Source: Shewanella sp. CG12_big_fil_rev_8_21_14_0_65_47_15
Lineage (GTDB): Bacteria; Pseudomonadota; Gammaproteobacteria; Enterobacterales; Shewanellaceae
Assembly: GCF_002783505.1 (NCBI RefSeq)
Contig: NZ_PFGL01000061.1
Location: forward strand, 1 to 59,376
Direction of reading: 5' to 3'
Length of the DNA stretch: 59,376 bases
The notes below the pieces were generated by a model, which was given only the letters and a program-made list of their open reading frames with translations, searched no databases and was not told the origin of the DNA. The first letter of the stretch is position 1; every line of letters starts with the position of its first letter. This document shows positions 27,901-37,392 of this stretch, in pieces. Both the position numbers and the translations under genes were made by a program.

Positions 27901-30261
27901 GCAAGGAATAGACTCAGTGATGTTGGTCAGTTGCTGACGCGATGCTTCGAGTTCGACTAAGGCGAGTTTACTCTCGGTAATATCATCGATACTGCCGTCA
28001 AACCAAAGGGGAAAGCCGTCTTCGGTATAACTCGCCTTACCTTTCTCATGCACCCAACGGATGCTGCCATCGCGGTGGCGAATACGGTATTCCACCTCGA
28101 AGGTTTCCTGTTGTGCCAGCGCCCTGTCGATATGGCTATGGCATAGGGCAAGATCTTCCTCCAAAATCAGCGAAGCAAAGCTGCGTTGGCGATTCTCAAT
28201 AAATTGATTTGCAGCGTAACCGGTAATCTCGGCGATATTGTCGCTGATATATTCCATGACCCATACATCCCCGATACGAGTCCGATAAACGGCGCCGGGA
28301 ATATTAGCCACTAGCCCACGAAAACGCTGTTCGCTATCACGGATCTTCTGCTCAACGGCCAGTTTTTGTGTCATATCGCGTATTGAAGCCGCGACTTGCC
28401 TTTGTCCATCAAAGGCGGTGGGAAGAATACTCAGCGCGATTTCCGCAATAAATTCATTACCATCGGCCTTTAGCGCCCGCACATGACGGGCATTTGCCAT
28501 ACTTCTATCACGGCCTTCGCGCAGGAAGGTTTGCCGCTCAAGTACATGCCCGTTTCCTAACTCTTGCGGCAATAACGCCTCAACCTGCAAGCCCAGCATA
28601 GCGCCCGTTTCGTATCCAAAGAGCTGCTGACAGCGACTGTTAGTGAACACGATTTGCCCTAGCTCATCGACAATTAGCATGGCCTCGGGTGCGGCTTCTA
28701 GTACGGCATTTGACCAGACCGCCGCCGAAAACTGCTCTGTCACATCGGTAAATAACATCTCCACCGACATTAACTCATCGGTGTCAGACATTAATGGCTG
28801 CATAAACACATCGAGCCTTCTTAAATGCCCTCGATCATCCAGCATTTCCACTTGATGCGAAGGCACATTTTGGCCTTTCAATGCTAAATCGGTGTATTGC
28901 CAGTTTTGCTCATTGAGGGGATTGGCGGAAAAAAGTCGTTGGTACTTACGCTTAAGTAAGTCCGGTGTAATACCCAGCACCTTAGTCACGCCTTCGCTTA
29001 CTTGCGCCAGTTGGCCATCGGGATCGAGGGAACAATAGAAAGACTTATCGCTCATGCCATCGATCAGACGAGCAAAACGATTACCACGGGAATCGAGTAT
29101 TGTCTGTTCGCGTTCGGCGAGTAATTCCGCCATTTGGTTAAAGGTGCGACTCAAAGTCACTATTTCACTGACGGCGCCAGAGGGAATAACAAGCTGCTGC
29201 GCTTTACCTTGTCCAAAGGCCAAGATACCGGATTCAAGCAACTCTAATGGGCGGGTCAGGCGTTTGGCAGCAATATAACAGGTCAATAAAAGTAACAGCG
29301 TTAACAGGCTGAGGTTAAGAATGATAGAGGCGATATTATCGTGCAGGGAGGTAAATAATTCCTGCTGCGGCACCATAACGAGCACATGCCATTGAAGCTT
29401 AGGCACAGTAGCCAGACTGGCAAGGTAGACTATGCCTTTGTCATCAATAAAGCTTGCTTGCCCATTGAGGCTTTTTTCCAGCAGTGTCCAAAACTCTTTA
29501 TTTTCCTTAGCGTTCTTATCGAGCCAGCGAGCCGATGTGGCCTCAAGGATTTTATCCTTATCCATATGGAAAACCAGTCGATTTTGCTCGTCGAATACCA
29601 CAAGTCTCTCGGGTGCAATCCCTAACTGGTTGGGCAGATGATCTAGGGCTAAATCGACCGTTACGACCCCAGAATAATCCTCTGCATTCCCGAAGGGGGT
29701 CGAGTAAGTTACCATCAGGGTATTTCCTGCACCCTCATCGAAATACGCCTTTGACCAGTGGCCCGCCGTTTGATTGATGGCATCGTTCCACCAGTCCCAA
29801 GTGCCATCGGTATAATCGTAACCCTCGGCGCCAATATCGAGATAATGCAGCTCACTGCTATCACTGGTGTCGCGGTAAACATAGGGAGCAAAGAGTTTTC
29901 GGTTAGAAAAAGTATTAGGTTTAAACGCGACGGCAGTTCCGAAGAAATCAGGGTTATGCTCCAATCGTTTCATCAATACCTGTTTTAATCTTTCAGCATC
30001 GTTAATTTCATCTTTACTCGATAAAAACCCAATAAAATCAGACAAACTCTGAGTGTTGGCTTGAGCGTGCTCCAGCAGAAACTGCAGGCGATAAGCTAAA
30101 TGATCCGCTTCCTGCTTCAGATTTCCGTAGAGGTGCCTTTCAGCTGAAACATAATTAAACCAAGCGCTTACACCATATACCGCCGTCATGATTAAAATCA
30201 AAGGCAAGGCAATATGCGATAAGATTTTGCTGCGAAAGGTACGAAGTTTACTTCTGTCCAT
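24949..30261 (-). CDS. Giant hybrid sensor kinase (dCache-HAMP-5xPAS-HisKA-HATPase-2xREC-HPT)
   Basis: This is a 1770-residue tripartite kinase. Two membrane helices (about 15-35 and 310-330) flank a periplasmic dCache-type sensor. A HAMP domain follows, then about five PAS domains (400-1015). The HisKA motif [15 protein letters not shown], an HATPase domain and two receiver domains ([18 protein letters not shown]) follow. A C-terminal HPT domain has [11 protein letters not shown]. The complete His-Asp-His relay can pass phosphate to a separate regulator, probably the adjacent HD-GYP protein. The ligand is unknown. Five cytoplasmic PAS domains suggest combined sensing. A perfect palindrome lies just upstream of the start. 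Confidence 0.93.
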   Translation of the reverse strand: MDRSKLRTFRSKILSHIALPLILIMTAVYGVSAWFNYVSAERHLYGNLKQEADHLAYRLQFLLEHAQANTQSLSDFIGFLSSKDEINDAERLKQVLMKRLEHNPDFFGTAVAFKPNTFSNRKLFAPYVYRDTSDSSELHYLDIGAEGYDYTDGTWDWWNDAINQTAGHWSKAYFDEGAGNTLMVTYSTPFGNAEDYSGVVTVDLALDHLPNQLGIAPERLVVFDEQNRLVFHMDKDKILEATSARWLDKNAKENKEFWTLLEKSLNGQASFIDDKGIVYLASLATVPKLQWHVLVMVPQQELFTSLHDNIASIILNLSLLTLLLLLTCYIAAKRLTRPLELLESGILAFGQGKAQQLVIPSGAVSEIVTLSRTFNQMAELLAEREQTILDSRGNRFARLIDGMSDKSFYCSLDPDGQLAQVSEGVTKVLGITPDLLKRKYQRLFSANPLNEQNWQYTDLALKGQNVPSHQVEMLDDRGHLRRLDVFMQPLMSDTDELMSVEMLFTDVTEQFSAAVWSNAVLEAAPEAMLIVDELGQIVFTNSRCQQLFGYETGAMLGLQVEALLPQELGNGHVLERQTFLREGRDRSMANARHVRALKADGNEFIAEIALSILPTAFDGQRQVAASIRDMTQKLAVEQKIRDSEQRFRGLVANIPGAVYRTRIGDVWVMEYISDNIAEITGYAANQFIENRQRSFASLILEEDLALCHSHIDRALAQQETFEVEYRIRHRDGSIRWVHEKGKASYTEDGFPLWFDGSIDDITESKLALVELEASRQQLTNITESIPCTVYQLRWSSPSDRAFTFLSAAAIHMLGLHRDDLMNDFDIIAERIFDEERPDVVRALAGKSDDKLQWLREFRYRHPNGSTRWMEAGASGHMTDDGTIIWNGYLMDITERKTIEEELAVSEAHFKALFDGATIGIVNVNAKGVILDCNDQFCEDIGQSRDELRNTPIFEVLDPQDKEIAKAQFKTLAEGKIDHYRGERRFIHPSGKPLWMTVNVSALLDRQGQFGSAVMSMVDMTELKLLSDELLIAKEEADAASKAKGDFLANMSHEIRTPMNAIIGMSQLCLQTELDKKQKNYVEKIERASKSLLSIINDILDFSKIEAGKLDIESVPFQLDTMLEDLSDMFSEKAANKQLELLFAVAPNVPRHLFGDSLRLGQVLINLMSNAIKFTERGEVLLSLNLVEQQNDDVTLRFSVRDSGIGLTAEQQAKLFQSFTQADTSTTRKYGGTGLGLAICKQLVELMGGSIGIESQFGHGSTFYFTVKLQISSGQKLAVGQELEGMSVLVVDDNATARDIMRTTLEGMGFLVDTVRSGEEAVNRCAQQDYAVALIDWKMPHLDGLDTARQILQQPKTPPRILMVSAHANQEFLTQIEQLGLAGYISKPISASRLLDGIMNALGRAGILPVRRHNEALDPHILLPLKGKRILLVEDNEMNLEVATEFLEQVGIILSIATNGQIALDKLAQQSFDLVLMDCQMPVMDGYQATKALRQRPELAKLPVIAMTANAMAGDREMCIRSGMNDHIAKPIEVNILYQTLLKYLAVDSPAVIADTQVQGGEAKAINTDLASVVKWPEHPELDIDRGLQLVQNSSRLYQRIFERFLSGQRHVVEAINRAIAANKPEEAVRIAHTLKGLAGNLSSTKLADLARQLELHLSEASPYQAELEQIQVLVASICEAIEKVKSDSESQDTATGETDLLPQASLIAALKRLRQSLEDADAQAVVQIDALKPQVSTQLWRQLSPALTMINQYQFDEAVDLIDEVIAELE

Positions 30262-30284
30262 GGCGTCGCCCTAAAGTCCTCGAT

Positions 30285-30319
30285 TTTATATGCACTATTT
30301 TTTAAATAGTGCATATAAA
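30285..30319. promoter_or_regulatory. Perfect 16-bp inverted repeat upstream of the hybrid kinase
   Basis: TTTATATGCACTATTT (30285-30300) and AAATAGTGCATATAAA (30304-30319) pair perfectly around TTT. The repeat sits 24 bp before the kinase ATG and 72 bp after the symporter stop. It could be an operator, an RNA hairpin near the RBS, or a weak terminator for the symporter. The stem is AT-rich and there is no clean T tail, so I favour a regulatory site. Confidence 0.6.
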
Positions 30320-30390
30320 GTAAACGAAGAATCCAGTGACGACAATGTCAAAGTTAAAATAATGTGTAGTAATTTATTGTTTTAACAACA

Positions 30391-31749
30391 CTAATAAGCC
30401 GTCTCTAAGGTTTGATTCGGTAACAGACGGGCAAAATAGCTTTGGGTTTCGGCAATAATGATATGCCTCAAACCCACAATCGCGATCAAGTTTGGAATCG
30501 CCATCAAGCCATTAACCGTGTCCGCAAGCAGCCAAATCATATCGAGCTTAATAAAAGCGCCACCCGCGATCAACACCAAAAACACCACTTGATACAAGCG
30601 TAAACCGCGCTCGCCGACTAAGTAGTACCAACAGCGCTCGCCGTAATAATGCCAGCCTAGAATCGTCGTGAATGCAAAACACACCAGCGCAATGGTCACC
30701 AGATACTGGCCCACAACCGCAGAACCACCGAGGGCGAACGCCGCACTCGTCATCGCCGCGCCCGCGGTTTCACCACTCCATACTCCTGTGATGATCAGCA
30801 CTAAGCCCGTCATAGTACAGATGATAATGGTATCGAAGAAGGTGCCCGTCATGCTGACCAAACCTTGCTCAACGGGTTCATTGGTCTTAGCGGCGGCCGC
30901 GGCAATGGGTGCGCTACCCAGGCCAGACTCATTGGAGAACACCCCGCGGGCGATACCGATTTGAATCGCCTGGGCAACCGTCGCACCTAAAAAACCTCCC
31001 ACTGCCGAGAGTGGCGTAAAGGCCGATTCAATCACTAGACCCAAGGCGGGTAAAATTTGCTCAAAAAATCCCACTAAGATCCATGCACAGGCCAGCACAT
31101 AACCAATCGACATGGCAGGCACGAGCTTTTGCGCCACATTCGAAATGCGCTTAACGCCACCCAGAGTGACGGCGGCAACGAGCACTGTTAACACGGTCGC
31201 GGTCAACCAAGTCGGCACCTCAAAGGCAATCGTCAGCGCATCGCTGATGGCGTTAACCTGCGCAAAAGTACCAATACCGAAAAAGGCCACACCAACCCCG
31301 AAGAGAGCGAACAATTTCGCCATCCAAGGCAGACCTAAGCCGCGCTCGATATAGTACATAGGGCCACCGGCAATCTGCCCGCGGGCATCGGTGGTGCGGT
31401 ATTTTACCGCGAGCATACACTCGGCATATTTAGTCGCCATACCGAAAAACGCCGCCAACCACATCCAAAATAACGCCCCAGGGCCACCCATTTTGATCGC
31501 GGTCGCCACGCCGACAATATTGCCCGTACCTATGGTGGCGGACAGCGCAGTACAGAGCGCGACGAAGGAAGATAAATCCCCATGACCTTTTGCCGGTTTG
31601 AATAGCAATCCCAGCGCCATAGGCAGACGGATAACTTGGATAAGCTTGAGACGCGCGGTGAGATAAATCCCTGTGCCCACCAGCAAACAGAGGGTGATTG
31701 GGCCCCAGACGATGCCATTGATGCTGGCAAGTAAAGCTTGAAAACTCAT
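30391..31749 (-). CDS. Amino-acid carrier of the AGCS family (Na+/alanine-glycine symporter)
   Basis: The 452-residue integral membrane protein has about eleven hydrophobic segments and AGCS motifs: SATIGTGNIVGVATAI, GPGALFWMW and IARGVFSNESGLGSAPI. The family imports alanine or glycine with sodium. The gene follows a tandem glycine riboswitch, which argues that glycine is a substrate or signal. ATG 31749 follows CGAGGAATATC. It is transcribed alone, ahead of the hybrid kinase. Confidence 0.93.
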   Translation of the reverse strand: MSFQALLASINGIVWGPITLCLLVGTGIYLTARLKLIQVIRLPMALGLLFKPAKGHGDLSSFVALCTALSATIGTGNIVGVATAIKMGGPGALFWMWLAAFFGMATKYAECMLAVKYRTTDARGQIAGGPMYYIERGLGLPWMAKLFALFGVGVAFFGIGTFAQVNAISDALTIAFEVPTWLTATVLTVLVAAVTLGGVKRISNVAQKLVPAMSIGYVLACAWILVGFFEQILPALGLVIESAFTPLSAVGGFLGATVAQAIQIGIARGVFSNESGLGSAPIAAAAAKTNEPVEQGLVSMTGTFFDTIIICTMTGLVLIITGVWSGETAGAAMTSAAFALGGSAVVGQYLVTIALVCFAFTTILGWHYYGERCWYYLVGERGLRLYQVVFLVLIAGGAFIKLDMIWLLADTVNGLMAIPNLIAIVGLRHIIIAETQSYFARLLPNQTLETAY

Positions 31750-32001
31750 GATATTCCTCGAATATTAAACAACAAAATTAATAAACGGAGGAGGAAAAGA
31801 AATGGCTGTGACGCGCCGCAGTCGGACGCGATGACAAACTATTTCTAGCCTGTTCTCGACTGAGACTCGCCCAAGCTGAACGCGAAATACGTAGCAAGCG
31901 AATACTCTATACGAGTGCTTTCGATAGATGCAAAAGTGCGCCATCTTAAGCAAAGGGTAAAAATAGCCCACGACGACAAACGACAGGGACTGTGCAGTCA
32001 T
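31750..32001 (-). other. Leader between glycine riboswitch and symporter start
   Basis: This 252-base untranslated leader is the probable expression platform. It begins with a small GACTG-CA-CAGTC hairpin (31989-32000 region). A CCCTGTC segment could pair with the conserved GACAG of the aptamer end. I see no hairpin with a strong T run, so control may act by another route. Confidence 0.5.
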
Positions 32002-32275
32002 CCTCTCCTCTGTCCTTTTGCCTGAGCGTTTCGCGTCGCTTCAATAACACCACGACACTTTCGCCTTCGGCGCCACCTGATCACACTTTAAGTTAAATTA
32101 AGTTAAGTGCAATTGGCAGTCTCTCCAGAGGCTCGTCCAGTAACAGTCCACGCCTTACGGCACCTGAAAGAGTGCTTTGTTTTTATGGGAAGATTCGATT
32201 CAATAAAACCGTCGCTTCACTAAAACCAAAGTTGCCTCGTCGGTGTGAGGTTAAATCCCCACTCTCCTGCTACCT
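32002..32275 (-). ncRNA. Tandem glycine riboswitch upstream of the AGCS symporter
   Basis: Read leftward, aptamer 2 shows CTCTGGAGAGACTGCC (32115-32130), GCGCCGAAGGCG (32062-32073) and AGGCAAAAGGACAGAG, ending near 32008. These are the signature strings of the gcvT-type glycine aptamer. A second, more divergent copy lies 5' of it: GGAGAG at 32263-32268, ACCGACGAGGCAAC soon after, and TTTCAGGTGCC...GGACTG near 32144. A short linker, TTACTGGACGAG, joins them. Tandem aptamers of this type switch on glycine export or catabolism or control AGCS transporters in other gamma-proteobacteria. Aptamer 2 is clear; aptamer 1 is inferred from order and partial matches. Confidence 0.88.
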
Positions 32276-32573
32276 TCATCCGAACGGATTGCTAGCTTGA
32301 GACTGACTCCCAAGCTAACAGGACGCACAGAATGCAATAAACGCGGCGTCAGCTCAAGCCGTTTGCTCACAGTTCATGAAGGATTTCATTCAATTGATGT
32401 TTTTTGCAACAGATGCTGGGCTGTGTTTTGCTATCTCCTTAATGATCCCATTCGGAATGAAATCAGTATCTCTATGAATAAAAAATGCTTTATCTTAGGC
32501 ATTCGGTGACAGCCACTCAATTTGGCTTAGTCAACATGCCACTAGTTACCAATGGATATAAAGGAGTTGCTCA
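32276..32573. other. Spacer between riboswitch and ABC operon
   Basis: This 298-base stretch holds the divergent promoters of the symporter leader and the ABC operon. A near-perfect inverted repeat, GCTAGCTTG / CAAGCTAAC, lies near 32290-32318. A 70-codon open frame here has no RBS or recognisable content. Nothing else was recognised. Confidence 0.4.
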
Positions 32574-33266
32574 ATGGTCGACGTCGCCACACTAAATCCT
32601 GTCGCTAAGCTTAACCAAGTCAGCAAGGGCTTTCGCGATGGCGAGCAATATCATCGAGTGCTGCAAACGGTCGATCTGCAGATCCATAGGGGCGAAACCG
32701 TCGCGCTCACGGGTCCCAGCGGCAGCGGTAAGAGCACCTTGCTCAATCTCATTGCCGGTTTTGAAATGCCAGACTCGGGCGAAATCCTACTAGAACAAGC
32801 ATCCACCTCAACTTGGCAAGATAAAGAGTGGAGCCGTTTCAGGCGCAATGCCTTAGGCGTCGTGTTCCAGCAATTTAACTTACTCACGCCACTCAACGTG
32901 AAAGACAATATCGCCTTCTCCTTAAGTTTAACCGCGCAGCCGTGGTCAGCTTGGTGTGACTATCTGGTTGAAAAACTTGGGCTGATGCCACTACTTCACC
33001 GCCCAGTTGAAGCCCTGTCCGGCGGTCAACAACAGCGGGTTGCCATCGCCCGCGCCTTGGCCCATAAACCGACCTTACTGCTGGCCGACGAACCTACGGG
33101 TAATTTAGATGATGTGTCGGGTAAGCAAGTCATGGCATTACTGTGCGAACTGGCAAGGGAAAGCCAAACCAGTATCTTGATGGTCACCCACAGCGAAGAA
33201 TGCGCTGCCTTTATGCAAAAACGTTGGCACTTATCCCAAGGTGCAGTCGCTATCTATGAACAATAA
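32574..33266 (+). CDS. LolD/MacB-type ABC transporter ATP-binding protein
   Basis: The 230-residue ATPase has Walker A (GPSGSGKST), the Q-loop, signature LSGGQQQRVAIARAL, Walker B (LLLADEPTG) and the H-loop histidine. The sequence type is the LolD/FtsE/MacB group that drives mechanotransmission instead of substrate import. It partners the permease that overlaps its end. AAGGAG precedes ATG 32574. The likely job with the permease and lipoprotein is movement of an envelope lipid or lipoprotein, or extrusion. Confidence 0.93.
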   Translation: MVDVATLNPVAKLNQVSKGFRDGEQYHRVLQTVDLQIHRGETVALTGPSGSGKSTLLNLIAGFEMPDSGEILLEQASTSTWQDKEWSRFRRNALGVVFQQFNLLTPLNVKDNIAFSLSLTAQPWSAWCDYLVEKLGLMPLLHRPVEALSGGQQQRVAIARALAHKPTLLLADEPTGNLDDVSGKQVMALLCELARESQTSILMVTHSEECAAFMQKRWHLSQGAVAIYEQ

Positions 33267-35955
33267 ACCGCTCACTAAGGCGACACCCACAACGCTTAAA
33301 CAAACAGAACTTAAGCCAACAGAACTGAAGCAGACGGGACTTAAACAAACTGGGCATAAGTTAACTTGGCTGAGGCTGGCGTGGCTTAGGTTAACGTGGA
33401 TCAGCCTAAAGGTGTTTATCGCCCATTATCGCCATGCGCCCATACAAGCAGGTGCCATCCTGCTCGGTATCGCCTTGGCCGTGACGCTACTGATTGGGGT
33501 TAAAGCGACCAACGACAATGCCGTGCGCAGTTATAGCGATGCCACTGAGCTTTTGAGCCAGCGCGCCGATGTGTTACTCACGCCGCCCCTTGGACAAAAC
33601 ACCTTAGATGAATCTGTCTATTTCGCCTTAAGACGAGCCGGATTGAGTCAGAGTCTCGCCGTGGTGAATGGCAAAATCTCCGGTAAGAATGGTCAGTTTT
33701 GGCAACTGGAAGGCAGCGATCTGATTGCCGCATTAACGCTACAAAAATCGAGACATAGCGATTCGAGTAACACGCAGTCAGCCACCTCGCCGCAGATGAA
33801 AGACCTGCCGCTTGCGGATCTGCTCAGCGGTGCAGCCACAGTAATAATGAGCCGCAGCCTAGCCGCCAAAGTGGCACCTGACGGTAAACTTGTTTTAGAA
33901 AATAGCACCTTAGATGTTATTGCAATTGATGACAGTTTTGGCCTCGGCAGCGCCATCTTGGCCGATATTTCCCTCGCCCAGCAATTGCTGAATATGCAGG
34001 GTCGATTAAGCTATATCGCCATATTCAGCGAGCGGGAAAACTTACCTAAGCTAAAATCCCAACTCGGCACTCTGGGTATCACGCCGCAAAAGGCCAGCTT
34101 TAGTCAGCAGGATCAAGGTCAAGCGCTAATAGCGTTGACCCGCAGTTTTCACCTTAATCTCAATGCCATGAGCATGTTAGCCTTCGTTGTCGGCCTCTTT
34201 ATCGCCTATAACGGTGTGCGTTACAGCCTGATGAAACGGCAAAAACTGTTAGTGCAATTATTACAACAGGGAATCGAGCGCCGCGCCTTGATGACAGCGC
34301 TGATGTTCGAATTAATCTTGCTGGTGATCATAGGCTCAAGTCTGGGCTTTATCAGTGGTTTACAACTCAGCCACTGGCTGCAACCTATGGTTGCCATGAC
34401 CCTAGAGCAAATGTATGGCGCCCACTTGCTCCCCGGAATTTGGCAATGGACTTGGCTTTTTGAGGCGATAGCTCTCACCTTAATCGCCGCGCTCGGGGCT
34501 TGCTTGCCCTTGTATTTAGATCTTACCCGCCAAGCATTGGCCCAAGGGGCGAATCGTTATCAGCAAATGCAGGCGCACCGCAAAACCCATAATATTCAAT
34601 TTGCCTTAGCCTGCGGCTTATTGGCCTTAGCGGCGCTGCTGTTTCCCTTCAGCCAAAGCTATAACATCAGCCTAGTGTTGCTCGGTATCGTCGCCATCGC
34701 GATTCCCTTGTTGTTGCCGCAATTATTGCATTGGGGCGTCAGTGCCTTAATGCCCTTGGCGCGTCCCGGACTTTGGCAATATCTGCTCGCCGAAACCCGC
34801 GAGCTTATCGCACCACTCTCCCTCGCTATGATGGCGATCTTACTGGCACTCAGTGCCAATGTGTCGATGAACACCCTAGTGGGGAGCTTCGAGCAAACCC
34901 TGCGCACTTGGCTAGAAACCCGCTTGCATGCCGATCTCTATATTCGCCCACCGAGCCAGCGCATCGACACGATTCAAACCCAGCTGATGCAGGATCCGAG
35001 AGTCAGCGGTCTTTATCAGCAGTGGCAGATTGAAGCCCAGCTTTCACTCCCAGCATCGACGGATAATCCGAGCGAACAGGCGATTCCAATAAGCCTACTC
35101 AGCCGTGATGACTATTCGATTCGCCACACCAGTGTACTGAAGGAAAGCCTGCCTACTCTGTGGCAATCCTACTTTAATGCGCCCGTTATCTTAGTGAGCG
35201 AACCCCTCGCCATCAAATATCAATTGCAACTTGGCGATAGCGTGTCCTTGGATGTGCTAGAAAAAACGGGTAACAACCAAGCTATCATCGGTGGCATTTA
35301 TTATGACCACGGCAATACCCGCAACGAGGTGATTATCAGTCAACCGCTATGGCAACAAGCACAATTACCTGTGCTGCCAGTCAGCTTGGCGGCGAGTTTT
35401 CATGGTGACGCGCAGGGCAGCAAGATAAGTGAAGCACAGCTCGATGAACTGCAAATCCAACTGGCAAGCGAATTAGGTTTATCCCAAGCGCAAATCTACA
35501 GCCAAACTAAGATTAAAACCCAAGCTATCGCCATGTTTAAGCGGACTTTTTCGATTACCTTAGTGTTAAATAGTTTGACGCTGATTGTCGCCGCGATTGG
35601 CCTCTTTAGTGCCTGTTTAATGTTGACTCAGGCAAGGCAGGCGCCACTGGCACGGCTGTATTCCCTAGGTGTGAGTCGTAATGCGCTGCGCGGCATGGTG
35701 TTTATGCAGATGCTGATTGTGGTGCTGATCACTTGCCTGCTCGCTATGCCAACGGGCGCGCTGCTAGGTTACCTGCTCATCAACAAGATCACCTTGCAAG
35801 CCTTTGGCTGGACGATAAAAATGATTTGGGATTGGCAAGCTTACGGTAATGCCATACTGATTGCCTTAATCACCTGCACCTTAGCCGTGCTTTTGCCGCT
35901 ATATTGGCAAACCCGTAAACCTCTGGTCGCCAGTCTGCAGCAGGAGACACTGTGA
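33256..35955 (+). CDS. FtsX/MacB-type ABC permease
   Basis: From ATG 33256 the permease has 899 residues; the frame opens five codons earlier. It has a first membrane helix near residues 60-80, a large periplasmic domain, several helices (300-520), a second periplasmic domain and three C-terminal helices. This duplicated FtsX layout resembles the type VII ABC permeases associated with AttH-like proteins. The cytoplasmic N terminus carries degenerate five-residue repeats (LKQTE, LKPTE, LKQTG, then LTWLR-like). It overlaps the ATPase gene by 11 bases. The stop overlaps the lipoprotein start (TGATG). Confidence 0.9.
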   Translation: MNNKPLTKATPTTLKQTELKPTELKQTGLKQTGHKLTWLRLAWLRLTWISLKVFIAHYRHAPIQAGAILLGIALAVTLLIGVKATNDNAVRSYSDATELLSQRADVLLTPPLGQNTLDESVYFALRRAGLSQSLAVVNGKISGKNGQFWQLEGSDLIAALTLQKSRHSDSSNTQSATSPQMKDLPLADLLSGAATVIMSRSLAAKVAPDGKLVLENSTLDVIAIDDSFGLGSAILADISLAQQLLNMQGRLSYIAIFSERENLPKLKSQLGTLGITPQKASFSQQDQGQALIALTRSFHLNLNAMSMLAFVVGLFIAYNGVRYSLMKRQKLLVQLLQQGIERRALMTALMFELILLVIIGSSLGFISGLQLSHWLQPMVAMTLEQMYGAHLLPGIWQWTWLFEAIALTLIAALGACLPLYLDLTRQALAQGANRYQQMQAHRKTHNIQFALACGLLALAALLFPFSQSYNISLVLLGIVAIAIPLLLPQLLHWGVSALMPLARPGLWQYLLAETRELIAPLSLAMMAILLALSANVSMNTLVGSFEQTLRTWLETRLHADLYIRPPSQRIDTIQTQLMQDPRVSGLYQQWQIEAQLSLPASTDNPSEQAIPISLLSRDDYSIRHTSVLKESLPTLWQSYFNAPVILVSEPLAIKYQLQLGDSVSLDVLEKTGNNQAIIGGIYYDHGNTRNEVIISQPLWQQAQLPVLPVSLAASFHGDAQGSKISEAQLDELQIQLASELGLSQAQIYSQTKIKTQAIAMFKRTFSITLVLNSLTLIVAAIGLFSACLMLTQARQAPLARLYSLGVSRNALRGMVFMQMLIVVLITCLLAMPTGALLGYLLINKITLQAFGWTIKMIWDWQAYGNAILIALITCTLAVLLPLYWQTRKPLVASLQQETL
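33295..33399 (+). repeat. 15-bp degenerate coding repeat in the permease N terminus
   Basis: Seven consecutive 15-bp units encode L-K-Q-T-E, L-K-P-T-E, L-K-Q-T-G, L-K-Q-T-G, H-K-L-T-W, L-R-L-A-W and L-R-L-T-W. The first four units are the most alike. The repeat keeps the frame and moves gradually into the first membrane helix. Confidence 0.8.
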
Positions 35956-37160
35956 TGAAAACATTCAATCTGAACAGTATTATGTGGGCAGTGGTGGGCT
36001 TAATGCTTCTCGGCGGCTGCGATAAAACGCCATCGACCCAAAATACTCAATCCAAATCTATGGCTAATGTGGTGGGGAAAACCTCTACTAATCAAGATGA
36101 TTTGGCCTTTGCCCCTGTTGTTCCCGGTTATCGATTTACATTCCCACGGGATCACTTAGCGCACAATCACTTTCGTCAAGAATGGTGGTATCTGACCGCC
36201 AATTTAACCACAGAAACAGGTGAGCAACTCGGCGCCCAGTGGACGCAGTTTAGAGTTGCCCTTAATCCCACAGATTTGCAAACAATAGTTCCGCAAACAA
36301 CTGCTGCAACGCCCAAAAGTGAATCCAGTTGGGCGACTCAGCAGCTTTATTTGGCCCACAGCGCATTAACCTCGAGTAATGCTCACCTCGCCCACGAAAA
36401 ATGGTCGCGCCGCCATAGCGAGTTTGCCGAGGTTAAGTTAAACCCCTATCAAATCCGCCTCGATAACTGGCGCTGGCAGAGCGAAACCAATGCCCTCTTT
36501 CCCGCCACCTTAACGGTGGAGAACCCTGATTTTAGCTACCGGCTTAAGCTGAATAGCCAAGCGCCACTTCAATACCAAGGCGTTAACGGCTATAGCCTTA
36601 AAAGTCGCGATGGCCAAGTGGCCTCCTACTATTACAGCCAACCCTTTATTGAAATCTCAGGTGAAATCAACCGTAATGGCAAAGTGGAGCGAGTCACAGG
36701 CCAAGGCTGGCTCGACAGGGAATGGAGTTCGCAATTTCTCACTAAAACGCAACAGGGGTGGGATTGGTTCGCCCTCAGGTTAAACGATAGCTCGACGCTG
36801 ATGTTATTTCAGTTACGGGATCAGTCGCCAGCAGAGTCCACAAAGAATACGCCTATCTCGGCCTTTTATAGCGCCAGAAGAATGTTTGCCGATGGCACGG
36901 GGCGTAATATCAGTTCCACTGGCAATTTCCATGACAAGCCCAATGGCATTCAGATGATGCCTCTTAAATGGCAACACACAGTCAATGGCGACTATCCCGT
37001 CAGCTGGCAAGTTAAGATCCCCAGCGAGAATATCGATCTCACTATCACCCCGCTCAATCCAAATAGCGCCATGCCATTATCGACGCCCTACTGGGAAGGC
37101 CCAGTGCAACTCTCTGGCAGCCATACTGGTACGGGTTATATGGAGCTAACTGGATATTAA
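35955..37160 (+). CDS. AttH/CrtC-like (lipocalin-like) lipoprotein
   Basis: The roughly 401-residue protein begins with a signal ending MLLGGC, a lipobox with the acylated Cys near residue 22. The body carries CrtC/AttH features: HFRQEWWYLTANL, GYSLKSRDGQVASYYYS and GQGWLDREWSS. The family contains carotenoid hydratases and the AttH proteins found beside FtsX-type ABC transporters. A role in ABC-linked envelope transport is likely; hydratase activity is not supported by context. ATG 35955 overlaps the permease stop, with AGGAG eight bases upstream. Confidence 0.88.
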   Translation: MKTFNLNSIMWAVVGLMLLGGCDKTPSTQNTQSKSMANVVGKTSTNQDDLAFAPVVPGYRFTFPRDHLAHNHFRQEWWYLTANLTTETGEQLGAQWTQFRVALNPTDLQTIVPQTTAATPKSESSWATQQLYLAHSALTSSNAHLAHEKWSRRHSEFAEVKLNPYQIRLDNWRWQSETNALFPATLTVENPDFSYRLKLNSQAPLQYQGVNGYSLKSRDGQVASYYYSQPFIEISGEINRNGKVERVTGQGWLDREWSSQFLTKTQQGWDWFALRLNDSSTLMLFQLRDQSPAESTKNTPISAFYSARRMFADGTGRNISSTGNFHDKPNGIQMMPLKWQHTVNGDYPVSWQVKIPSENIDLTITPLNPNSAMPLSTPYWEGPVQLSGSHTGTGYMELTGY

Positions 37161-37279
37161 TGTCTGCTATCAAATACATTTTACCCATTCGCGCTCGACT
37201 AATAAGATGTCTGTATTGTGAGTGTTATCCGTAAAACCAACTGGCAAGGTATTGGAGAGGGAAATGCTTAGCCAAACCT

Positions 37280-37295
37280 AGTGACTTTTGTCACT
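37280..37295. promoter_or_regulatory. Inverted repeat upstream of the PspB-like gene
   Basis: AGTGAC-TTTT-GTCACT is a perfect 6-4-6 palindrome 98 bp before the PspB-like start. It could be a transcription-factor site. No regulator is assigned. Confidence 0.45.
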
Positions 37296-37392
37296 GGTGG
37301 ATTAACCTTAACTTAAGCATACTTATTTCCATGCTCTGATTGTCATTCAGACTCAGCGATAACAACGACCTAATAAATAAAGGAACCCTATT

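Noticed and set aside
25023..29988. Many rightward frames over the hybrid kinase
   Set aside because: All are antisense to a long, fully domain-annotated gene, and none has a recognisable product.
32297..32509. 70-codon frame upstream of the ABC operon
   Set aside because: It has no RBS and no domain, and lies in a promoter region.
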